A stretch of 32,107 nucleotides of DNA, taken from assembly GCA_937898585.1 (NCBI GenBank), contig CALDHR010000291.1:1-32107 (forward strand), in the 5' to 3' direction. The position numbers were made by a program, and so were the translations under genes. Of this stretch, positions 25,579-32,107 are shown one piece after another. This DNA comes from an uncultured Oligoflexia bacterium (GTDB lineage: Bacteria; Bdellovibrionota; Bacteriovoracia; Bacteriovoracales; Bacteriovoracaceae). A model generated the notes under the pieces. That model was not told the DNA's origin, ran no database searches, and saw only the letters and a list, made by a program, of their open reading frames with translations. Each line of letters opens with the position of its first letter. Positions within the stretch are counted from its first letter, which is position 1.

Positions 25579-25829
25579 TTTCCTTTAAGGGTGCATCCTT
25601 CATTTGAGGAGCTGGGATCGAGCAAATTTTCTTCTGCAGATGCGGGAGAGCGAGCGGCCTTTTCTTCGAGTTCTAAAAGCTTTTTTTCCTGATCTTCTTT
25701 GCCATCACAATCTTCAGTTTCCTTGACTCCTTCAACTAAAGAAGTGGTGTGAGCGTCTTCATTTTTTGTCAGGCAGCTTTGAGAAAAGATGAGGGTGAAA
25801 ATCATGAAGAAAAATATTTTTTTTTGCAT
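25575..25829 (-). CDS. Small putative lipoprotein
   Basis: The 84-residue protein has a type II signal peptide: MQKK, then a Phe/Ile-rich core, and SQSC as the lipobox with Cys at about 19. The mature part is acidic and Glu/Lys-rich with two further cysteines, and is probably disordered. The ribosome site AAAGGA is 6 bases from the ATG. It overlaps the convergent receiver-like gene by 4 bp at the stop codons, and follows the SDR gene by 12 bp on the same strand. No family is recognised. Confidence 0.65.
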   Translation of the reverse strand: MQKKIFFFMIFTLIFSQSCLTKNEDAHTTSLVEGVKETEDCDGKEDQEKKLLELEEKAARSPASAEENLLDPSSSNEGCTLKGN

Positions 25830-25841
25830 AACATTCCTTTT

Positions 25842-26606
25842 TTAACGAGTCACTCCCATTTTTTCGGCCGCAGGTTTCATGAGTCGAAGATAAAGAGAGC
25901 GCGGTAGGATGGTCAGAATACCTACGATTATGGCCATTGGAAGAGGGAATGTATAGCGGGGAACTTTTTTTTCAATGGCCCGTGCAATTTTGAGGGCGGC
26001 CTTATCACTAGTCATGAGAAAAGGCATGGCGTGGCGATTTTTGCGCGTAAGAGGTGTATCGACAAAGCCTGGAAGGATGCAGGTGCAGCTGATGTTTTGT
26101 GAGGCCAGATCTAAGGAGAGAGACTCACAGAGAGTGATGAGAGCACTTTTTGAGGCGCTGTAGCCTGCAACGCGAGGAAGACCCATTCGTCCGGCCACAG
26201 AGGAGATGCTGACGAGTTGTGAGCTTGCTTGGTTAAGAAAGGGAATGGCCACTTCAAAGGTATTGAGGGTTCCATAGAAATTAATGTCCATGACTTCACG
26301 GACTTCATTAAAGTCGAGTTTTTTATTGCCTTTATTTTGAGAGACGCCAGCAGAAGCGATCACAAGATCAAGAGGACCATGCTGGGTGGTAAACTTGTTC
26401 ATTGATTCTTTCAAGGCCTCTTTATCGAGAACATTAACTTGGTCCGAAGTTAAGCGGGCACTCTCCTCTTGAGTGATTCCTTCGAGGGGGCGATTTTGGC
26501 GTGAGCAGACGGCCACTTGGTGACCTTGTTTGAGGTAGTGCCGAGTAAGGGCCGCACCAATTCCACTATTGCCGCCAGTGATATAAATTTTTTTCATTGT
26601 CTTCAT
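25842..26606 (-). CDS. Short-chain dehydrogenase/reductase
   Basis: This classical SDR of 254 residues has the cofactor loop TGGNSGIGAAL, an NADP-type basic patch CSRQNR, ASAGVSQNKG at the NNAG-equivalent position, the active-site Ser in SISSVAGRMG, and YxxxK as GYSASKSAL. The C-terminal 40 residues include a hydrophobic helix (PLPMAIIVGILTILP) typical of SDRs acting on lipid-like or ketosphinganine-like substrates, so membrane association is likely. A second ATG three codons in gives the start MKKIYITGG and is an equally plausible start. The substrate is unknown. Confidence 0.88.
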   Translation of the reverse strand: MKTMKKIYITGGNSGIGAALTRHYLKQGHQVAVCSRQNRPLEGITQEESARLTSDQVNVLDKEALKESMNKFTTQHGPLDLVIASAGVSQNKGNKKLDFNEVREVMDINFYGTLNTFEVAIPFLNQASSQLVSISSVAGRMGLPRVAGYSASKSALITLCESLSLDLASQNISCTCILPGFVDTPLTRKNRHAMPFLMTSDKAALKIARAIEKKVPRYTFPLPMAIIVGILTILPRSLYLRLMKPAAEKMGVTR

Positions 26607-26648
26607 GAGGGAGTTCTACTAAATTTTTGAGAAGATGTAGAGTTTTTC

Positions 26649-26678
26649 TTGACACAAAAAGAGAAATGGCATTAAGAT
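26649..26678 (+). promoter_or_regulatory. Sigma70-type promoter of tRNA-Asp
   Basis: A consensus -35 TTGACA (26649-26654) and a -10 TAAGAT (26673-26678) are separated by 18 bases. They are followed by the GC-rich discriminator GCGCGAGG, the kind seen in stringently controlled stable-RNA promoters. The expected transcript begins about 12 bases before the mature tRNA. Confidence 0.7.
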
Positions 26679-26697
26679 GCGCGAGGTTTTCACCTAC

Positions 26698-26774
26698 GGG
26701 GGTGTAGTTAAGTTGGTTATAACGTCTGCCTGTCACGCAGAAGGCCGCCGGTTCGAGTCCGGTCACTCCCGCCA
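26698..26774 (+). tRNA. tRNA-Asp (anticodon GUC)
   Basis: The 77-nt cloverleaf folds by eye. The acceptor stem is GGGGGTG with CACTCCC (one G-T pair). The D stem is GTTA/TAAC, the anticodon stem TCTGC/GCAGA, and the loop CTGTCAC with anticodon GTC at 26732-26734. The variable loop has 5 nt, and the T arm is GCCGG/CCGGT around TTCGAGT. The discriminator is G and the CCA end is encoded. All three stems are intact, so the gene is functional. It forms the left border of the AT-rich accessory patch. Confidence 0.97.
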
Positions 26775-26784
26775 TTCATTTGAA

Positions 26785-26877
26785 ACGCGAACCAGTAAAA
26801 ATACTCCTTCAATTTTCATTACTTAGACCACTCATTTTTTCGTCCAGATTTAACTCATAAAGCATTTACGCGAACCA
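26785..26877. repeat. 10-bp direct repeat ACGCGAACCA downstream of tRNA-Asp
   Basis: ACGCGAACCA occurs at 26785-26794 and again at 26868-26877, 83 bp apart, in otherwise AT-rich non-coding DNA between the tRNA and the DUF6973-like gene. No further copy was seen at the right side of the patch. It could be a remnant of a recombination or excision site, or chance. Confidence 0.4.
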
Positions 26878-26888
26878 AGGAAATCGTT

Positions 26889-27533
26889 TTATCCGAGATT
26901 ATCGCCATCAGAATTATTTGGTTTTGACCTTGGTGTTGGAATGCCGTGGATATTTGCGACACAATATCCAGAATATTGGCCCTGCTCGATTAGCTCAACA
27001 AATTCAGCTGAAGTCATGGTTGTTGATTTGGTGAGGTCAAAGAAAATTTCATTCCTACCTGTTTTACTTTGATGTAAAACAATAACAGCATTATTAATTT
27101 TAAGTGGTAGATGAGAGGTTGCGTATACTCTTGGATCTTTTAAATTTGTAATTAACTCACCATTTTCAAGTGCTATTTTTATTTTTAAAGCGAGTGTTCT
27201 TCTTGTTCTCGTTACTTTTCCATATTTTCTTCCAATAGCATTATTCCAATAATCCATGTTGTTGGACTCAACTCCCCCTCCTGTAGTATTCGAAGCACTT
27301 GTTAGTTCATTTAGCGATCCTAAAATATTTGCAACAATTGATCCATATTCTTGAGTGAATACACCACTAACATATGCATGCCTAAAAGCATCGATGTCGC
27401 TATCAGAAAATTCTTCAAAATCTTCGTTAAATTCTCCATTTGCTCTTCTTGGAAGTTTTCTAATATTTTTATTAAAAAACTCATAAGCTTCATTACATGC
27501 TTTCTTTTTAAGATCAAAAGGATCCCTGTTCAT
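26889..27533 (-). CDS. DUF6973-like protein, possible toxin or effector domain
   Basis: The frame extends to 27644, but ATG 27533 has AAAGG before it and overlaps the upstream membrane-protein stop by 4 bp, so I use it (214 aa). The central region has DIDAFRHAYVSGVFTQEYG (about 47-65), NELTSASN and DYWNNAIGRKYG (about 94-105). This D.FRHAY...(N)NE...D..NN..GR pattern matches what I recall of DUF6973 domains in polymorphic toxins and phage-related proteins. His52 and the paired Asn could be functional residues. There is no signal peptide with this start. GGCC words are rare here, unlike in the neighbouring core genes, suggesting acquisition. The biochemical activity is unknown. Confidence 0.6.
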   Translation of the reverse strand: MNRDPFDLKKKACNEAYEFFNKNIRKLPRRANGEFNEDFEEFSDSDIDAFRHAYVSGVFTQEYGSIVANILGSLNELTSASNTTGGGVESNNMDYWNNAIGRKYGKVTRTRRTLALKIKIALENGELITNLKDPRVYATSHLPLKINNAVIVLHQSKTGRNEIFFDLTKSTTMTSAEFVELIEQGQYSGYCVANIHGIPTPRSKPNNSDGDNLG

Positions 27534-27907
27534 TTGTTTTTTTCCTTTATTAAAATAAAACAACAAAACATACCCACCAATACAGGAAAAAATCGAAAAA
27601 GAGTATGGGTAAAATAAAGCAGCAAAGGAGAAATAAAAAAACATGGCAATATTAAAATAAAAATAGTTTTTTTATACTTAGCAGTTTTTTTATGAGCACA
27701 AAGGAGAATTCCAAAATTTGAAAAAAATGAAAGAAATGAATGCCAGATAAGGTTAGATAGCCTTGGTCCTTCATAAATGCGATGATAAACGAGTGTTAAA
27801 AGATAAAGATTATTTAAAAATAAAAATGAAGAAATGAGTACTAAGTTTTTAAAAATGTCAAATGAGTTATATTTTATGGTTGATTTTATTTTTGTAAGTG
27901 AGTTCAT
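27530..27907 (-). CDS. Small multi-pass membrane protein, partner of the DUF6973-like gene
   Basis: The longer frame starts at 27958, but ATG 27907 has AGGAG about 10 bases upstream and is preferred (125 aa). About four hydrophobic segments are visible: near LVLISSFLFLNNLYLL, FLSFFSNFGILL, FILILPCFFISPLLLY and FPVLVGMFCCFILI. The C-terminus is Lys-rich and so likely cytosolic. It overlaps the DUF6973-like start by 4 bp (ATGA), so the two are co-translated. Its coding sequence is very AT-rich. A membrane immunity or anchor function for its partner is possible but inferred from layout only. I recognise no family. Confidence 0.6.
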   Translation of the reverse strand: MNSLTKIKSTIKYNSFDIFKNLVLISSFLFLNNLYLLTLVYHRIYEGPRLSNLIWHSFLSFFSNFGILLCAHKKTAKYKKTIFILILPCFFISPLLLYFTHTLFRFFPVLVGMFCCFILIKEKNK

Positions 27908-28028
27908 TTGAGATTTTATCTCCTGATTTCTTAAATTAAATGATATGGGAGAGCACATTTAAAGTAGTTAACTGAATCAATCATTTTCAGTTTTATTTCT
28001 GGGTGATCTTTCCCCAATTGTTGTAAAT

Positions 28029-28882
28029 TTATGCAGTTAACTCAACTGCGTTATTTCTATTTATTTTATCGATAAACTCCCTGGGCGTTAACATGCCAAG
28101 AGAGCTGTGCGGTCTTTCATTATTGTATTAATCAATCCAATTCCCTGCTTTATATTTCATATCCATGATACTTTTAAAACAATAAACATTTAAAAACTCA
28201 TCTCTGACTTTTCCGTTAAAAGATTCAATAAAGGCATTATCTGTAGGCTTGCCTCGACGAGAAAATTTCAATTTAACATTATTTTCATAGGCCCATTTAT
28301 CTAATGCCATACAGATAAATTCAGGTCCATTGTCAACTGTAATGATCTGAGGATGACCATAAAAGGTACATATTTCTTCAAGCGTCTGAATAACTCTCTT
28401 TCCCGTTAGAGAATAATCAAATTCAATTCTTGGACAATAACGGCTGAAAACATCAATAATCGTTAGACCGCGAACTTTTCTTCCTGATGCTAATTCATCT
28501 GAGATGAAGTCCATTGACCAAATATCGTTAATGAATTTTGCTTTGATTTTTTGCTCTACCACCTCGCTTTTGTCTTTTTCTTCTTTTTTCCTTTTTTTAT
28601 TCCAAGCTTTAAAACCTTATAGTAAATCCTCTCACTCTTTTTGTGATTCACTTGAAAACCATCTCTTTTCAGCATCTCATAAATCCTTGGGTGGCCATAC
28701 CTAATGCGTTTTTCTGACCAAAATTTTATCCTTTCAATGAGCTGATGATCTTCCTTTTTCACTGAATGATAACGAAAACTTGAAAGCGGAAGAGTGGTCA
28801 CTCGACAAGCACGACTTTGTGAAATGTCATAATTTTTTAACAAAACCCTGGTCGCTTCCTTTTTTGCTTGGCAAGTCACCAC
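28029..28882 (-). pseudogene. IS3-family transposase OrfB, disrupted by a frameshift and an in-frame stop
   Basis: The N-terminal part (28556-28882, GTG start overlapping the orfA stop) has the HTH_21-type region with RACRVTTLP and RYGHPRIYEML. A frameshift in an A-rich run near 28560-28575 (GKKKKKTKARW then stop) moves the frame. The rest begins at VEQKIKAKF and has the DDE integrase core: NDIWSMDFISDEL, TVDNGPEF and a NAFIESFNGKVRDEF segment with the Glu. A TAA codon at 28128-28130 follows GNWID. Reading through gives the family C-terminus YNNERPHSSLGMLTPREF to a TAA at 28029. Two independent lesions mean it cannot make active transposase without suppression. Confidence 0.85.
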
Positions 28883-29142
28883 TTTCGGGAATTGAGATCC
28901 TTAAGCATCTGATTGTCCAAAGTTAAATCAGCAACTACTGTTTTAAGTCTTCGATTTTCTTCCTTAAGTCTTTTCATTTCACTTAGATCACTAACCTCCA
29001 TTCCTCCATATTTACTCTTCCAGTTATAAAGAGTTTGCTGGTGAACACCAATTTCTCGACAGATTATCTTCGGAGAAATACCGTCTTGCATTTTTTTTAA
29101 TGCACTGATGATTTGAGTTTCGGTAAATTTTGTTCTTTTCAT
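28876..29142 (-). CDS. IS3-family transposase OrfA (helix-turn-helix)
   Basis: Counting from ATG 29142, which has GGAG just upstream, the protein is 88 residues: MKRTKFTETQIISALKKMQ, the HTH region ICREIGVHQQTLYNWKSKYG, then a leucine-zipper-like coiled coil (MKRLKEENRRLKTVVADL). It ends at TGA overlapping the GTG of orfB by 7 bases. It is intact but, with OrfB broken, probably no longer supports transposition in cis. Confidence 0.85.
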   Translation of the reverse strand: MKRTKFTETQIISALKKMQDGISPKIICREIGVHQQTLYNWKSKYGGMEVSDLSEMKRLKEENRRLKTVVADLTLDNQMLKDLNSRKW

Positions 29143-29335
29143 ATCTACTCCATTTTTCTTAAATGACACAGCAGAGTTAATCAGGCAAGCTTCTTAAAAA
29201 ATTGGGGGAAGGTCACTCTTCTTTAATTCCTTTTTGATCTAAAAAAATCTCCTTGTTCTTGTTTAAAGACCCAGTTAGTTTGATAGTGGGTTTGTATAAA
29301 AAGAGAAAAAGCGTTGATCTTGTAGAGGAGCTACT

Positions 29336-30511
29336 TTGAGTAGATTAAAAGAAAAGAATTTTGATACTGTGATTATAGGAGCAGGGGCCGCTGGATTAAT
29401 GTGTGCAAGTGTTGCAGCAAGCTTAGGGAAGAGTGTTTGTATTCTTGAACATAACAAAGAAGCAGGCAGGAAAATTCTTATTTCCGGCGGTGGAAGGTGC
29501 AATTTTACAAATATAAATGGTAACTTTAACGACTATGTTTCTCAAAGAAAAAACTTTCATAAATATGTATTTTCCAATTATTCAGCGAATGAATTTGTCT
29601 CTTTGATTGAAAATTATAATGTGGAATATTTTGAAAAAAAACTAGGGCAGCTTTTTTGCAAAACATCGTCGAAAGAAATCGTTCGTGTTCTTTTATCTGA
29701 ATGTCAAAAAAATAAGGTTCAAATATTTTACGAGTTTAAAAACCTAAAGGTAGAAAAGAGAGAGAATGGAACATTTGTCATAGAAAATAATGAATATCAA
29801 ATATCTTCAGATAATTTAGTTGTAGCATCAGGAGGGCTTTCTATTGAAAAAATTGGAGCATCCAATATAGGATATAAAATTGCAGAGCAATTTGATCATC
29901 GTGTGACACCTCTTCGTCCGGCATTAGTCTCATTAAACTATGAAGGTCTCAGTGAACTTTCAGGGATTTCTCTTATTGCAAAAGTTAAAACAAAAAAAAA
30001 TGAAATTCTAGAAGATATCTTAATTACTCATAAAGGTTTTAGTGGGCCGGCAATTTTAAAAATAAGTTTATTTCTTGAAGAAAATTCTATTGTTAAAATT
30101 GACTTTCTTCCTGGGAAAAAGTGTGAAGATCTTTTTAAAAATAAATCTCTCTCGCTTAATAAAGTTTTAGGAGAAGATCTTCCAAAAAAGTTTATTCAAT
30201 ATTTCTGCCTTAAGCACGGAATAGATCCTAAGAAAAAATTGATTGAAATAGCAAAAAAGAAAATTAATTCCTTTATTCAAGATATCCACCACTTTCATTT
30301 TTCTCCTAATGGAACAGGAGGCTTTAATCGGGCCGAGGTGACTTTGGGAGGAGTGGAAACATCTCAGGTTGATTCGAGAACTCTTGAATCAAAAAACATT
30401 GCAGGACTTTATTTTATTGGAGAGGTTCTTGATGTTACAGGACAACTCGGAGGGCATAACTTCCAGTGGGCATGGGCCAGCGGATATGCCTGTGGTAATG
30501 CTATAAGATAG
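29336..30511 (+). CDS. HI0933/BaiN-family FAD-dependent oxidoreductase
   Basis: The TTG start at 29336 is supported by AGAGGAG 5 bases upstream. The 391-residue protein has the FAD dinucleotide motif IIGAGAAGLMCA at about 13-24. The family hallmark AGRKILISGGGRCNFTN sits at 43-59, and the C-terminal FAD-binding region has YFIGEVLDVTGQLGGHNFQW and ASGYACGNA. Members (YhiN, BaiN/RdsA, putative aminoacetone oxidases) are cytosolic flavoproteins of mostly unproven substrate. GGCC words are fewer than in the core genes to the left. It is monocistronic, with the structured RNA region directly downstream. Confidence 0.93.
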   Translation: MSRLKEKNFDTVIIGAGAAGLMCASVAASLGKSVCILEHNKEAGRKILISGGGRCNFTNINGNFNDYVSQRKNFHKYVFSNYSANEFVSLIENYNVEYFEKKLGQLFCKTSSKEIVRVLLSECQKNKVQIFYEFKNLKVEKRENGTFVIENNEYQISSDNLVVASGGLSIEKIGASNIGYKIAEQFDHRVTPLRPALVSLNYEGLSELSGISLIAKVKTKKNEILEDILITHKGFSGPAILKISLFLEENSIVKIDFLPGKKCEDLFKNKSLSLNKVLGEDLPKKFIQYFCLKHGIDPKKKLIEIAKKKINSFIQDIHHFHFSPNGTGGFNRAEVTLGGVETSQVDSRTLESKNIAGLYFIGEVLDVTGQLGGHNFQWAWASGYACGNAIR

Positions 30512-30530
30512 TTAAAATATAAAAAATGGT

Positions 30531-30722
30531 ACTAACAGACTAATCTGCTTCACACTTGTAGAAGATAAAGTCTGTTGAAACGTTTTCCTATATTAAGGTT
30601 TCAGGATCTTCTTTATCTCAAAGGGTGACCTCTCCCCAGAAAGATACGAAATCTAAGGCCTGAGAAGCAGCGTGACAATCCCTGATAAAAGGGATGTGGT
30701 AATCCGGAGGATAAAAAAGAGT
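30531..30722 (+). ncRNA. Candidate structured RNA with mutually exclusive helices
   Basis: No ORF covers this stretch. Perfect or near-perfect helices seen: AACAGACT (30534-30541) with AGTCTGTT (30569-30576); AGATAAAG (30563-30570) with CTTTATCT (30611-30618), continued by TTGAAAC (30575-30581) with GTTTCAG (30598-30604); CTGCTTC (30545-30551) with GAAGCAG downstream near 30664-30670; ATCCCT (30678-30683) with AGGGAT (30690-30695). The first helix shares bases with the second, so they exclude each other, as in riboswitch-type RNAs. It does not match riboswitches, 6S, SRP or RNase P RNA that I know. The orientation is inferred from the terminator that follows. Confidence 0.4.
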
Positions 30723-30753
30723 AAAAGAAGTTTCATATGAAACTTCTTTTTTT
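30723..30753 (+). terminator. Strong intrinsic terminator, 28-bp perfect palindrome
   Basis: AAAAGAAGTTTCAT followed immediately by ATGAAACTTCTTTT forms a perfect palindrome at 30723-30750, and the T-run continues to 30753 (7 T). It ends transcription from the flavoprotein gene or from the structured RNA upstream. Because the arms end in A4/T4 it may also work weakly from the other direction. Confidence 0.8.
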
Positions 30754-30828
30754 ATGCAGAGGTATAGAGCTTAATTTTTTTGAATCGACTTATTTTTATT
30801 TCTTAACAGAAATAGGACCTGTTTTATC

Positions 30829-31238
30829 CTAAGAAATAGGAAACATGCCCATTCTTTCCAAGAGAGTTGGGCGAGGAAAATTTTGAATAGTAAATTCAAC
30901 AGTGATATCTTTTTCATTGTTATCGAGAAGGTGATCAATATTAAAAAAAATAACCATGTCTTTCTAAATAAAGGCCTTTCCTCTTTTGATTTTATGGATA
31001 ACGAGGCATCTCCTTCTTCGGAGATGATTATATTCGTTCCTTTAACAGTTTTTTCATATGAGAGATGATGATCATGTCCGGCCCATATAAATTTAAATCG
31101 ACTAATAACTTTTCTTTCGTAGAAATCTTTAAACTCAGCTTGAGTATCTCCATGCCTCCCAGGGCCAACATGGAATGACAATTTGTTACTGTGATAATTA
31201 GAGAAAGAAAAATTATAAATTATTAAGTGAATAGGCAA
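30829..31238 (-). pseudogene. C-terminal remnant of a metallophosphoesterase, frameshifted
   Basis: The open part contains GPGRHGDTQAEFKDFYER, FIWAGHDHHLSYEK with the GHDHH metal-binding motif, and VKGTNIIISEEG, matching the last third of calcineurin-like phosphoesterases. After ERPLFRKTW the frame becomes nonsense, but one frame over it continues with a natural beta-strand-rich tail (DMVIFFNIDHLLDNNEKD) that ends FPRPTLLERMGMFPIS at a TAG at 30829. Loss of one A in an A-run near 30977 explains the shift. The N-terminal two thirds are missing; only about 100 bp separate it from the symporter. It is not functional. In-frame residues upstream of GPGRHGD are uncertain. Confidence 0.7.
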
Positions 31239-31338
31239 ATATAAAAATTCTTTTTTGATATCTCAGTATAATTTGCAATAACATAATTACTATGTTTGTT
31301 TACAAAGCTAATGTTTTTTAAAAAAAGGATTGTTTTTA

Positions 31339-32107
31339 ATGAATATAGTTGCTTTGAGTTTTTTAAGTTTTTTAGCTCTCTTTATACTCATTGGAGTTTC
31401 ATCGGTCCTTAAAAGCCAAAAAAATAATTCAGATTATCTTCTTGCAGGACACGGCATTGCACCATGGCTTGTTGCTCTCTCTGCTGTTGCAACAAACAAC
31501 TCTGGTTATATGTTTGTAGGTCTCATTGGATTTACTTACACAACAGGTCTTCAATCTGTCTGGATTATGTTTGGATGGATTCTAGGTGATTACGTCATTT
31601 CAAATTTTGTTCACCGAAAACTAAGAGAGAACACTGAAAAACAACACTTACTAAGTTTCGGTGGTGTTATGAGTAGATGGTACGGCGGAGAATTTCGTAA
31701 ACTTAGAAAAATTATTGGTCTTGTGACATTTATTTTTTTGGGAATTTATGCAGCCGCCCAGTTTAAAGCAGGATCAAAGGCCCTTCATGTTCTTTTTGAT
31801 TGGGATTATTCAACAGGAGCAATGATTGGTGCCGTGATTGTTTTTCTCTATTGTCTTTCAGGTGGAATTAGGGCCTCTATTTGGACTGATGCAGCTCAAT
31901 CATTTGTGATGATTATTTCCATGGGGCTTCTTTATTATTACGGTATTCAAGAAGTCGGAGGTATCTCAAATTTATTTTATAAACTTGATAATATTTCGCC
32001 AGGTTATTTAAGTTTAATGCCTACTAATCTTCAACTTGATAATTCTTTTGGAGTCTTTCTTTTTATTCTTATCTGTTTCATCCTCTTTAAAACGATCATT
32101 ATCGTCT
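31339..32107 (+). CDS. Sodium:solute symporter (PutP/SSS family), 3' truncated by window edge
   Basis: ATG 31339 has AAAGGA 9 bases upstream; 256 codons are visible before the window ends. It shows the SSS pattern: a first membrane helix, SDYLLAGHGIAPWLVALS, ATNNSGYMFVG in helix 2 at the Na+ site, TTGLQSVWIMFGW, a cytosolic loop, and SGGIRASIWTDAAQSFVMI. The closest group is proline/sodium symporters, but the substrate is not fixed by sequence. It follows the metallophosphoesterase remnant divergently, after about 100 AT-rich bases with no other feature. Confidence 0.88.
   Translation, partial: MNIVALSFLSFLALFILIGVSSVLKSQKNNSDYLLAGHGIAPWLVALSAVATNNSGYMFVGLIGFTYTTGLQSVWIMFGWILGDYVISNFVHRKLRENTEKQHLLSFGGVMSRWYGGEFRKLRKIIGLVTFIFLGIYAAAQFKAGSKALHVLFDWDYSTGAMIGAVIVFLYCLSGGIRASIWTDAAQSFVMIISMGLLYYYGIQEVGGISNLFYKLDNISPGYLSLMPTNLQLDNSFGVFLFILICFILFKTIIIV

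Larger units (their letters stand above)
28004..29215 (-). mobile_element. Decayed IS3-family (IS407-group-like) insertion sequence
   Basis: The terminal inverted repeats are GTGATCTTTCCCCAATTGTT at 28003-28022 and, on the other strand, GTGACCTTCCCCCAATTTTT at 29216-29197, matching at 17 of 20 positions. They begin TGA[TC]CTT[TC]CCCC as in IS407-type elements. About 1.2 kb long, it carries orfA and a broken orfB. I see no 4-bp target duplication (TGGG on the left, CTCT on the right), so the insertion is old or rearranged. It is flanked on the left by the membrane/DUF6973 pair and on the right by the flavoprotein gene. Confidence 0.85.

Noticed and set aside
26566-26775. Minus-strand ORF encoding a VTGLEPAAFCVTGRRYN-like peptide
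   Set aside because: It is the antisense translation of the tRNA-Asp gene, a well-known false ORF in databases; the plus-strand cloverleaf is complete.
28000-29219. Target-site duplication of the IS element
   Set aside because: The bases flanking the inverted repeats (TGGG and CTCT) do not match, nor does a one-base shifted alternative.
26698-29335. Genomic island with tRNA att sites
   Set aside because: No copy of the tRNA 3' end and no integrase were found at the right side, so a site-specific island cannot be claimed from this window.
30531-30722. Known riboswitch, SRP RNA, tmRNA or 6S RNA
   Set aside because: Looked for TPP, FMN, SAM, cobalamin, c-di-GMP, lysine and purine consensus words and for the SRP GGAAGCAGC core; none fits.
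1-32107. CRISPR array
   Set aside because: No regularly spaced direct repeats of 20-40 bp and no cas-like genes were seen.

Overview
The window reads as a chromosomal segment of a low-GC, Gram-negative, didermic bacterium. My best guess is a Bacteriovorax/Halobacteriovorax-type member of Bdellovibrionota, inferred from the overall gene style, a degenerate-receiver/PilZ-like protein, leucine dehydrogenase and AT-rich coding with frequent GGCC words; nothing here proves the taxon. Coding density is very high. Genes overlap by 1-29 bp in co-directional runs, and convergent neighbours meet within a few bases or overlap.

Layout. 1-160: tail of an unidentified gene. 239-1318: leucine dehydrogenase family enzyme. 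1320-6440: LPS/polysaccharide genes (glycosyltransferase, GT9 heptosyltransferase-like protein, UDP-glucose 6-dehydrogenase, WaaE-like GT2 and a flippase-like membrane protein). 6462-10181: mixed housekeeping and hypothetical genes (secreted proteins, Nit-type amidohydrolase, trpS, DUF1338 oxygenase). 10319-18161: one tightly coupled operon with a FlaA1/CapD nucleotide-sugar dehydratase, cysD, cysN, cysC, cysQ, a two-domain glycosyltransferase and a small hypothetical protein. It converges on a minus-strand pair of SDR nucleotide-sugar enzymes (18176-20064). Divergent from that pair are a sulfotransferase and a WbqC-family protein (20155-21787). 21847-23828: lepB and a CPA1 antiporter. 23935-26606: a 547-aa two-receiver/PilZ-like protein, a lipoprotein and an SDR. 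26698-26774: tRNA-Asp(GUC). 26889-29215: an AT-rich, GGCC-poor accessory patch with a membrane protein plus DUF6973-like gene pair and a decayed IS3-family (IS407-type) element. 29336-30511: HI0933/BaiN-type flavoprotein. 30531-30753: a structured non-coding stretch ending in a strong intrinsic terminator. 30829-31238: C-terminal remnant of a metallophosphoesterase. 31339-end: start of a sodium:solute symporter.

How the genes fit together. The most coherent system is sulfation of a surface glycan. CysD/CysN make APS, CysC makes PAPS, a sulfotransferase can use PAPS, and CysQ removes the PAP by-product. No sulfite-forming or sulfite-reducing genes (cysH, cysI, cysJ) are present, and the module is embedded between a sugar dehydratase and a glycosyltransferase. 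Ugd, the FlaA1-like dehydratase and the two SDRs would supply uronic and 6-deoxy sugars. The acceptor glycan, polymerase and exporter are not in this window. The second region of interest is the accessory patch beside tRNA-Asp, with a two-gene unit that could be a toxin-immunity or defence pair (inference only).
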